Origin: Planctomycetota bacterium
Lineage (GTDB): Bacteria; Planctomycetota; Phycisphaerae; Phycisphaerales; SM1A02
Assembly (NCBI GenBank): GCA_022566535.1
Contig: JADFIR010000007.1
Coordinates: 1 to 64,000, forward strand
Direction: 5' to 3'
DNA: 64,000 nucleotides
The notes beneath the pieces were generated by a model. It was given only the letters and a program-made list of their open reading frames with translations. It did not search any database and had not been told where the DNA came from. This document shows positions 57,895-64,000 of this stretch, piece after piece (positions within the stretch are counted from its first letter, which is position 1; each line of letters begins with the position of its first letter). The position numbers and the translations under genes were made by a program.

Positions 57895-58974
57895 ATGCTG
57901 CGGACAACAATGACGGCCACTGCGATTGCCCTCTGGGGCGCCACGATGTGCCTGGCCGGCGGAGGTCACGACGAGTCGTTGACCATCGGCGACCGAGCGC
58001 CCGCAATCGACATCGCCCATTGGCTGAAGGGCGAACAGGTCAGCGAGTACGAATCGGGCAAAGTCTATGTCCTGGAGTTCTGGGCCACCTGGTGCGCACC
58101 ATGTCGGGCCAGCATCCCGCACCTCAGCGAACTTCAGAAACAGTACCGGGATTACGACGTGACGTTCATCGGCGTCAGCGACGAGAAACTCCCGACCGTC
58201 GTCGGATTCCTCTGCAAAGCCGACAAGCAGCGCAAACTTTGGAACGACAAGATCCAGTACACGCTGGCGACCGACCCCGACCGCTCGGTCGCAAACGCCT
58301 ATATGAAGCCAGCCGGTCAAGACCGTATCCCGAAGGCATTCATCATCGGCAAGGACGCTCGGATCGAATGGATCGGCTCTCCCATGGAAATAGACGATGT
58401 GCTTGACGCGGTCGTCCGCGATAGCTGGGATCGTGATGCGTTTGGGGTCGAGTTTGAGCGGGAGGCAGGGCCGGCACGTAAGGCAATGCACCTCATCGAT
58501 AAGGCTGATGCGGCTTCAGATGAGGGGCAGTGGGACGCTGCGATCGGCGCTCTCGATGAGCTGCTTGAGTCGCAGCTGGGCTACACCTACCTCAAGACCA
58601 AGCTGTTCCGCAAGATGCTCAAGCAGCGGGACGATACCGCCAAGACCTACGCCTACGGCCGGACGATCATGCGCCGGCACTGGGATGAAGCGAGTACCTT
58701 GAATCAGCTCGCTTGGTTTACGGTCGATGACGAAGGCGTGAAGAATCGTGATTTTGAGTTCGCAATGGAAGCCGCGCTACGCGCGAATGAACTCACCGAT
58801 GCAGAAAATGCCGGCATCCTGGACACCGTCGCCCGCGTCTACTACGAGCGAGGCGATCTGACCTCGGCGATCAACTGGCAGCGCAAGGCCCTTGAGCAGG
58901 CCGCTGACACGGCATCGGAAGACCAGATTCACGAAACGCTGGAGAAGTACGAGAAGGAAGCTCAAGAGCGATAA
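57895..58974 (+). CDS. Exported thioredoxin-like (TlpA/ResA type) protein with C-terminal TPR region
   Basis: 359 residues. Signal peptide (TATAIALWGATMCLAGG), then a TlpA-like thioredoxin domain (about 30-185) with the redox pair in WATWCAPCRASIPHL and the cis-Pro region DRIPKAFIIGKDARIEWIG. The C-terminal half (about 200-355) is helical and TPR-like (YYERGDLTSAINWQRKALEQ). It probably acts as a disulfide reductase outside the cytoplasmic membrane, with the TPR part as docking platform (inference). AAGGAGA lies 6 bases before the ATG. Confidence 0.88.
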   Translation: MLRTTMTATAIALWGATMCLAGGGHDESLTIGDRAPAIDIAHWLKGEQVSEYESGKVYVLEFWATWCAPCRASIPHLSELQKQYRDYDVTFIGVSDEKLPTVVGFLCKADKQRKLWNDKIQYTLATDPDRSVANAYMKPAGQDRIPKAFIIGKDARIEWIGSPMEIDDVLDAVVRDSWDRDAFGVEFEREAGPARKAMHLIDKADAASDEGQWDAAIGALDELLESQLGYTYLKTKLFRKMLKQRDDTAKTYAYGRTIMRRHWDEASTLNQLAWFTVDDEGVKNRDFEFAMEAALRANELTDAENAGILDTVARVYYERGDLTSAINWQRKALEQAADTASEDQIHETLEKYEKEAQER

Positions 58975-59075
58975 CCGGTGCTCATTCATGTGATTGAGCA
59001 ACCCAACGAATCGAACGGGTTCAGATTTATCGACACGCACGGCTTCAAACAGCCCCGCACGGGAGTGCAGGGTTC

Positions 59076-59095
59076 CCGCGGGTTACCACCCGCGG
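59076..59095. repeat. Intergenic hairpin
   Basis: CCGCGGGT and ACCCGCGG form a perfect 8-bp stem with a TACC loop between the thioredoxin gene and the convergent oxidoreductase gene. 58975-59216 has no gene. Confidence 0.55.
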
Positions 59096-59216
59096 CTGTG
59101 AAACAAACAGTGCCCGCGAATTCCTCCTATGCGGAATCACACGGGTTCGGCTGATGGCCGGACCCTTGTTTTCCGATGGCAGCGGCCTCGACCTCTCGGC
59201 GCTCGCTGGTCACGGG

Positions 59217-60293
59217 TCAGTCGATCTCAAGCTCACGGCCTTCCTCGGCGGAGCGATACAGGACGTCGATCAGGGCCTGCACAATCCGGCCGTCGTCCGC
59301 TGAGGCGTCCGGGACACTGCGATGCGTCAGCGCGTGCGAGAACAACTCGTACTGCCTCTGCCAGGCCGCCTCCCATGGATCGCACGCGGGCAACGGCGGC
59401 CTCTCGTCCACGAGCTGGCCGCCGTGCTCGGTGGTGACGATCAGCTCATTGCGCCACGGGTCAAAGTAGCAACCGCCTTGATCCCCGAGCAGGATGACCC
59501 CGTCGGACAGCACACCTTCGGGCACGTTCGCCGCCCACGTGACGTTCAGCTCCATCGTCAGGCCGGTGTCGAATCGGATCAAGGCCATCGCTGCATCTTC
59601 GACGTCGAACACGCCGTGTCGATTGGGCGGGTCTGACCACATCTCGGTGTAGGTGTATCGATTGATCGGTGAGCCGAAGGTGCTCGTGCACACGGCGCCG
59701 GCCCGCATCGCCTTGGGGTATCCCGTTATATGCAGTACCAAATCGATCAAGTGCACCCCCAGATCCATGAGCACGCCCCCGCCGGACTGCGATTTGGTCG
59801 TAAACCATTTACCGAGTCCGGGTATGCCGCGGCGCCGGCAGAGGCTCGCCCGAGCGTGGTATACCCGCCCCAAAGACCCCGCCGCAACGAGGTCATGAGC
59901 CGCTTGCGACGCGGGCGCACATCTGCAAACAAACCCCAATTGCACCAGCCGTCCCGTCAGCTGCATCGTCTGAATAATCTCATCGCACTGGGCCGCGTTC
60001 ATGGCCATCGGCTTCTCAAGCAGCACGTCCTTTCCCGCGCGAAGCGCCGCGATCGCCATATCCTTGTGAAACACGTTGGGGGTGGCGACGACCACAGCGC
60101 CCAGCTCGGGCATGGCCAGAAGTTCGTCGAGCGAGGTGGTCGCTTGTGCGCCCGGATATTTCGCCGCGAGCGCTTGTGCCCGCTCCTCATGGACGTCACA
60201 AACGCCCGCTAGACGAATCCCGACCTTTGCTGCGGCCTCCGCGTGCAGCATCGCAATGCCCCCGCCGCCGATGATCCCAAGCTGTACTGTCAC
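59217..60293 (-). CDS. Gfo/Idh/MocA-family NAD(P)-dependent oxidoreductase
   Basis: 358 residues. The Rossmann fold begins VQLGIIGGGGIAMLHAEAA; VVVATPNVFHKDMAIAALRA and the EKP motif LLEKPMAMNAAQCDEI follow. The C-terminal beta-sheet domain contains GGVLMDLGVHLIDLVLHITG, with the expected Asp-x3-His. Members oxidise or reduce sugars, inositols and related hydroxyl groups; the substrate is unknown. Start codon is GTG (60293) with GGAGGG 5 bases upstream. Divergent from the DadA-like gene with 92 bases between. Confidence 0.92.
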   Translation of the reverse strand: MTVQLGIIGGGGIAMLHAEAAAKVGIRLAGVCDVHEERAQALAAKYPGAQATTSLDELLAMPELGAVVVATPNVFHKDMAIAALRAGKDVLLEKPMAMNAAQCDEIIQTMQLTGRLVQLGFVCRCAPASQAAHDLVAAGSLGRVYHARASLCRRRGIPGLGKWFTTKSQSGGGVLMDLGVHLIDLVLHITGYPKAMRAGAVCTSTFGSPINRYTYTEMWSDPPNRHGVFDVEDAAMALIRFDTGLTMELNVTWAANVPEGVLSDGVILLGDQGGCYFDPWRNELIVTTEHGGQLVDERPPLPACDPWEAAWQRQYELFSHALTHRSVPDASADDGRIVQALIDVLYRSAEEGRELEID

Positions 60294-60385
60294 GGGCGCC
60301 CTCCACTATGCAAGGCGGGGCAACGATAACGACTCACCTGTGCGGCTACAATGCGCACGGCCGACCGGATCCGGAGACAAAGCAG

Positions 60386-61690
60386 GTGAGCAGCTCGCAT
60401 ACGATCGTTGTCGGGGCCGGGATCGTCGGTGTTTCTGCGGCGTACTACCTGGCCAAGCGTGGTCACCGTGTCACGCTGATCGACAAGGGCGACCTCGCCA
60501 GCGGCGTGTCATTCGGCAGCGCCGGAATCATCGCCATCGGCCATCCGCCGCTTCCCCGGCCGGGTCTCGTCAAGCAAGTCCTCAAGTGGATGCTCGACGG
60601 CGGCAGTCCCCTGTATGTTCCCCCTCGATTCGATCTGGCGATGGCTCGATGGTTCTGGGAGTTCCGCCGGGCGTGCACGGAAGCCCATTTTCAATACAGC
60701 ATGGACATGCTCGCAAGGCTCGGTCGCGAAACAAAAGTGTGCTTCGAGCGGATCATGAGCGACGAGGCGATGGCCGGTGTGTATCACCGGGACGGCTGGC
60801 TGGAAATCTTTCGCACCGAGGAGGGGCTGGCTGAGGGCCTGCGCCACGCGGAGCTGCTCGAACGCTATGAGTTCGACGTTGAAATCCTTGACGGCAACGA
60901 ATTGCATCGCCGCGAGCCGGCGTTCAAAGACGGCGTCGTCGGCGCGGTGATGTTCACCGACAGCTCGTTCATGGACCCCCACCAGTTCCTCATTGCGCTG
61001 GCCAAGCGGGCTGAGGCTCATGGAGCGGTCATCCGCACCAATGCCGAGATGATGGAGGTGCTCGTTCGCGAAGGACGCTTCGTCGGCGTGCGCCTTCTTA
61101 GCGGCCAACGCCTCGAAGCAGACACGCTGGTGCTGGCGACCGGCATCTGGACCACCGCCCTGGCCAGGAAGATCGGCTTTACGGTGCCGATGCAGGCCGG
61201 CAAGGGCTACCACCGCAACATTACCCTTCCGAAACCGTGCCTGAGCGTCGCAAGCGTGCTCGCGGAAAAGCATGTCGCGGTGACCCCGCTACCTGACATG
61301 CTGCGATTGTCCGGCACCGTCGAGTTCTCCGGGATCAACGACCATATGGTCCAGAAACGGCTGGATCTGCTTACGGCCGCCGCTCGACACTATCTCCAAG
61401 GGATAGGAGAAACGCAGACGGTCTCGGAATGGTGCGGCTTGCGGCCATGCACCGCAGACGGGCTCCCCGTGGTCGGCTGGGCGCCGAGGCTTGCGGGCGT
61501 GTTCGTCGCCACCGGTCACGCCCGACTGGGGTTCACGCTCGGTCCGGTGACCGGCAAACTCGTCAGTGAGTGCATCCTGGATGGTAAACCGTCGATCGAC
61601 ATCACCCCGATGCGGGTGGATCGGTTCGGCTCATGGCATCGCTGGGGACCGACCGCTCCCCGCGCGCCGGCCCCATCAGCCGCTCGGTAA
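60386..61690 (+). CDS. FAD-dependent amino-acid oxidase/dehydrogenase (DadA-like)
   Basis: 434 residues. IVVGAGIVGVSAAYYLAKRG is the dinucleotide-binding start, with LIDKGDLASGVSFGSAG typical of the DAO family. LVLATGIWTTALARKIG and the C-terminal FAD signature TGHARLGFTLGPVTGKLVSE (compare GHGxxGwT) complete it. D-amino-acid dehydrogenases of this type feed electrons to quinone. GTG at 60386 was chosen because GGAGA lies 9 bases before it and the family N-terminus starts there. Divergent partner of the Gfo/Idh/MocA gene. Confidence 0.92.
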   Translation: MSSSHTIVVGAGIVGVSAAYYLAKRGHRVTLIDKGDLASGVSFGSAGIIAIGHPPLPRPGLVKQVLKWMLDGGSPLYVPPRFDLAMARWFWEFRRACTEAHFQYSMDMLARLGRETKVCFERIMSDEAMAGVYHRDGWLEIFRTEEGLAEGLRHAELLERYEFDVEILDGNELHRREPAFKDGVVGAVMFTDSSFMDPHQFLIALAKRAEAHGAVIRTNAEMMEVLVREGRFVGVRLLSGQRLEADTLVLATGIWTTALARKIGFTVPMQAGKGYHRNITLPKPCLSVASVLAEKHVAVTPLPDMLRLSGTVEFSGINDHMVQKRLDLLTAAARHYLQGIGETQTVSEWCGLRPCTADGLPVVGWAPRLAGVFVATGHARLGFTLGPVTGKLVSECILDGKPSIDITPMRVDRFGSWHRWGPTAPRAPAPSAAR

Positions 61691-61703
61691 CTCAATTCGA
61701 CGC

Positions 61704-61732
61704 TTGACATCCATGCGCCCGCAGCGCAGACT
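61704..61732 (+). promoter_or_regulatory. Promoter of tRNA-Gly
   Basis: TTGACA (61704-61709, consensus), a 17-base spacer and CAGACT (61727-61732), 11 bases before the tRNA. Confidence 0.6.
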
Positions 61733-61743
61733 TGAGGCGCAGC

Positions 61744-61815
61744 GCGGGTGTAATTCAGTGGTAGAATGTCAGCTTCCCAAGCTGAACGTCGCCGGTTCGA
61801 ATCCGGTCACCCGCT
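61744..61815 (+). tRNA. tRNA-Gly (anticodon CCC)
   Basis: 72 bases. Acceptor GCGGGTG/CACCCGC, D arm with TAATTCAGTGGTAGAAT, anticodon arm TCAGC-TTCCCAA-GCTGA giving CCC (Gly, GGG codons), T arm CCGGTTCGAATCCGG. CCA not encoded. Confidence 0.95.
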
Positions 61816-61986
61816 TTCTTCGGGAAGTCCAGACCCCCGCACGAGCAACCCCTTCACCGTGTCAGCCAGCGGCCGAAGCGCGTTGGGTGCGTCGAGGCTT
61901 TGTGCCACCGCAGGTACTACCAGCCCGCCATTTGTCATCCGCACACAAGCAAAACAGTCGAGCTACGAAAATGATGCGCACAACAC

Positions 61987-62091
61987 GGTGGGATTCGCTG
62001 TTGCTCATCCCACCCTACGGTTTCGTCTTAGAGCTTGTTTCAAAACCCTCCGAGAGCCACATTCATTGGGTCAAGAATGAGGTTTTGAAAC
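61987..62091. repeat. Two palindromes downstream of the orphan gene
   Basis: GGTGGGAT/ATCCCACC (61987-62014, stem 8, loop with CGCTGTTGCT) matches the dispersed CGCT-loop palindrome type. GTTTCAAAACC (62037-62047) and GGTTTTGAAAC (62081-62091) are a perfect 11-bp inverted repeat 33 bases apart; the stop codon of the minus-strand gene lies between them. Confidence 0.65.
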
Positions 62092-62629
62092 GATTTCCAG
62101 GCGATTCCCTGCGCATGAACGCCCCTAGAAACTCATCGCGAGGTGCTGCTTGAAGTACTACAAGTTGTTCTTTCGACAGGTGCTGCTCAAGCATTTCGAG
62201 CCCATGATCAGTCAGGTGCTCTGGATTGTGAATCTGATACCACAACAAGAATGCGCGATCGACGTCATTGAATTTCTCTCCAAGAAGTTCGAGCCCAAGA
62301 AGTGAAAACATCAGAAATCCTATAGACATCTCCAGTGGACAATCAATTTCAGTATGTGGATCGTTGTCTGCATGTTTGAAGAAGTTCATGTGCTTTCGCA
62401 AAAGCCTGCACGCCTCGTTGCGATATTCATCTTTAATTATGATGGAATCAAAAATAAGATCACGGCCGCCTTTTTTTGAGTTCACATCATGGATGATTTG
62501 ATGAGCCGCGCATGCGAGTGTGTGGATCGAAACAATATCACCGTTGTTAAACCAAAGCTCAATAGCCGTTGTTAGTTGCCTGTGCGCTGCTTCAAGCTTT
62601 CCAATTCGTTGAGTTTCAATTCCATTCAT
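62063..62629 (-). CDS. Orphan protein of unknown function, AT-richer than its surroundings
   Basis: 188 residues. The protein is helical (LEAAHRQLTTAIELWFNNGD, IHTLACAAHQIIHDVN, RLLRKHMNFFKHADNDPHTE) and lacks signal or membrane segments. I recall similar uncharacterised proteins in proteobacteria; a HEPN-like helical fold is possible but no R-x4-6-H motif is clear. GGAGGA stands 6 bases before the ATG. Base and codon use are clearly lower in GC than the neighbours and repeats flank its 3' end, so it was probably acquired. Confidence 0.7.
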   Translation of the reverse strand: MNGIETQRIGKLEAAHRQLTTAIELWFNNGDIVSIHTLACAAHQIIHDVNSKKGGRDLIFDSIIIKDEYRNEACRLLRKHMNFFKHADNDPHTEIDCPLEMSIGFLMFSLLGLELLGEKFNDVDRAFLLWYQIHNPEHLTDHGLEMLEQHLSKEQLVVLQAAPRDEFLGAFMRRESPGNRFKTSFLTQ

Positions 62630-62811
62630 CTCATTCCTCCACTTGCCGTTATGGGAGGCGAGTAGATCGAAACGAAGCCTCCAGTGCTGGTGTTCACTCA
62701 GTGTAGCGGAATCTTCGATCCATGTTCTACCGCACATTCTACGCCATCTTCGCGATCTGTTCGTGGGAGGTCGCTCCGGCACCTCCGCAACAGCCAGCCG
62801 CGCCTCGAAGC

Positions 62812-63957
62812 TCAGAGCTTCTCGATCGTCTGTTTGAACTTCACACCGCGGCGCGCTAATTCATCGAGAACGCTTGTTACCAAATCCGGTCGGCGGCCAA
62901 GTAACTCCGGAGGAATCACGCCTGTCTGATTGATCTGTCCGTTGGCGATGAGCCGCGCCACGATGGCGCATGGGAAAGCGGTGGTGCGCGACATGCTCGT
63001 CGTGTTCGTCTGGCGATCGTAGTAATCCAAGAGATCCCAGATATGCCGGCAGGCGATGCCGTTCTTGCGACCCTCAACGACGATGCGCATCACCGTCAGA
63101 TCCTCTTCTCCCTCGGCGTACGTCCACTTTGGAAACATCAACGCGCTCGTGACATCAAGCGGCCGAACCTTTGTATCACCGATGGTGACCGGCTCACGAC
63201 TGAAGAACCCCGTTTCGCGAAAGGCCCGCATCAGCTCAGCGTGCCCGGGATAGCGCAGCGTCTTCTCCTTCATAAAGGGGACATCCAGTGTCCGGATGAG
63301 GCTGCGCAGCCCGTCGGTGTTGAACGCCTCGAGGGTGCCTACACCGGGAAAGTCGATCGGCTCCGGCTCGCTGAGGGCTTCGCGCACCACGAGCCTGCCA
63401 TCCTCAACGAGCCGGGCCGGCCGGGTGTACTCCTCGAGTACGTCAGCGGGCGAGAAGGCGGCCTTATAGTGAAACGGCCATCGCGGCTCGCGCGGCAGGC
63501 CGCCCACGTAGATCTCGATCCTCTCGCACACATCAAGCTCGGCTGTGGCATAGCCGGCGATCATGTTGCTCAGCCCCGGCGCGACACCGCAATCCACCAC
63601 TGCTATGGCGCCCTTAGCCTTGGCCAATTCGTCCAGCTCCAGCGCATCTTCGGGCATGAAGCTGATATCGCAGCAATCCTTGCCGGCCTCGATTACCGCC
63701 CGCAGCGTCTGGAACCCGATCGAGCCGGGTAGCGCCCCGAGCACGATGTCGAACGGGGCGATCGTCCTAGCCACCGCCGCAGGATCGGCGAGATCGGCCT
63801 CGATGGTTCGTACACGTCGTGAGGCGCGAGCCGCCGCCCTGGCCAGCGCCTCGCGGCGCACGTCGGCAATGGCAACGTCAAAGTCGTCGTCTTCGGCCAA
63901 GTCCCCGGCCACGACCGAGCCGACCATCCCCGCTCCGAGCACGATCGCCTTGGGCAT
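62812..63957 (-). CDS. Saccharopine dehydrogenase family protein (lysine 6-dehydrogenase-like)
   Basis: 381 residues. Rossmann start AIVLGAGMVGSVVAGDLAE; then LPGSIGFQTLRAVIEAGKDC and VVDCGVAPGLSNMIAGYATA, typical of the family. The C-terminal part has GTLEAFNTDGLRSLIRTLDV, as in lysine 6-dehydrogenase and saccharopine reductase relatives. NAD(P)-dependent amino-acid oxidation is likely; the exact substrate is not shown. GAAGG lies close before the ATG. Bases 63958-64000 are its upstream region, with nothing recognised. Confidence 0.88.
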   Translation of the reverse strand: MPKAIVLGAGMVGSVVAGDLAEDDDFDVAIADVRREALARAAARASRRVRTIEADLADPAAVARTIAPFDIVLGALPGSIGFQTLRAVIEAGKDCCDISFMPEDALELDELAKAKGAIAVVDCGVAPGLSNMIAGYATAELDVCERIEIYVGGLPREPRWPFHYKAAFSPADVLEEYTRPARLVEDGRLVVREALSEPEPIDFPGVGTLEAFNTDGLRSLIRTLDVPFMKEKTLRYPGHAELMRAFRETGFFSREPVTIGDTKVRPLDVTSALMFPKWTYAEGEEDLTVMRIVVEGRKNGIACRHIWDLLDYYDRQTNTTSMSRTTAFPCAIVARLIANGQINQTGVIPPELLGRRPDLVTSVLDELARRGVKFKQTIEKL

Positions 63958-64000
63958 CCTTCGCTCGACCTCTCTGTGTTTCGTTGAGCCGATCGATCAC

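Overview
The window is GC-rich bacterial chromosome, very probably from a planctomycete of the Phycisphaerae type. Pointers are a secreted protein ending in dockerin-like Asp-rich repeats (LDGDGGVGILDLLALVAAWG type), a secreted protease carrying the GACC cysteine-rich repeats seen in this group, the C-terminal half of a kinase-TPR type protein, an LptD outer-membrane protein (a diderm envelope), and many short intergenic palindromes. This assignment rests on recalled family features, not on a search. It is mostly core chromosome with small accessory patches; there is no phage, transposase, CRISPR array or rRNA.

Layout. 0-1.3 kb: C-terminal end of a TPR protein. 1.45-12.5 kb: rplK-rplA-rplJ-rplL-rpoB-rpoC behind a clear sigma70-type promoter, but without secE-nusG in front. 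12.7-23 kb: secreted subtilase-like protein, then on the minus strand carA, a secretin, a STAS anti-anti-sigma protein and an RsbW-like kinase, then a secreted FG-GAP/dockerin protein. 23-30 kb: priA, sucA and sucB (no lpd). 30-36 kb: a small membrane protein and an SppA-like lipoprotein peptidase, then a division cluster rsmH - LysM protein - FtsL-like - ftsI. 35.5-36.6 kb: a small conserved hypothetical gene and a RelE/ParE toxin-antitoxin pair, both with a promoter placed so that transcription would start on the A of the ATG. 36.7-43.4 kb: secreted hypothetical, NtrC-type regulator with a tiny His-box protein in front, UbiA-family prenyltransferase, ribH-nusB-ftsY.

43.5-48.1 kb: membrane-anchored hypothetical, HicAB pair, lptD. 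48.3-52.5 kb (minus): rny-efp-rsmA-mtnP, probably one operon. 52.9-64 kb: ABC-2 permease, a NucS-like nuclease with a possible modified-base reader domain, tRNA-Arg(ACG), rpsT, CPBP protease, thioredoxin-TPR protein, Gfo/Idh/MocA oxidoreductase divergent from a DadA-like oxidase, tRNA-Gly(CCC), an AT-richer orphan gene, and a saccharopine-dehydrogenase-family gene.

How the parts fit: the backbone is information processing (ribosomal proteins, RNA polymerase, NusB, EF-P, RsmA, RNase Y, S20, two tRNAs), replication restart (PriA), envelope and division (RsmH, LysM, FtsL-like, FtsI, LptD, FtsY, secretin) and central metabolism (2-oxoglutarate dehydrogenase, CarA, RibH). Accessory interest lies in the His-box mini-protein, the nuclease with putative reader domain, the subtilase with Glu at the catalytic Asp position, the probable leaderless genes, and at least six kinds of dispersed intergenic repeat.
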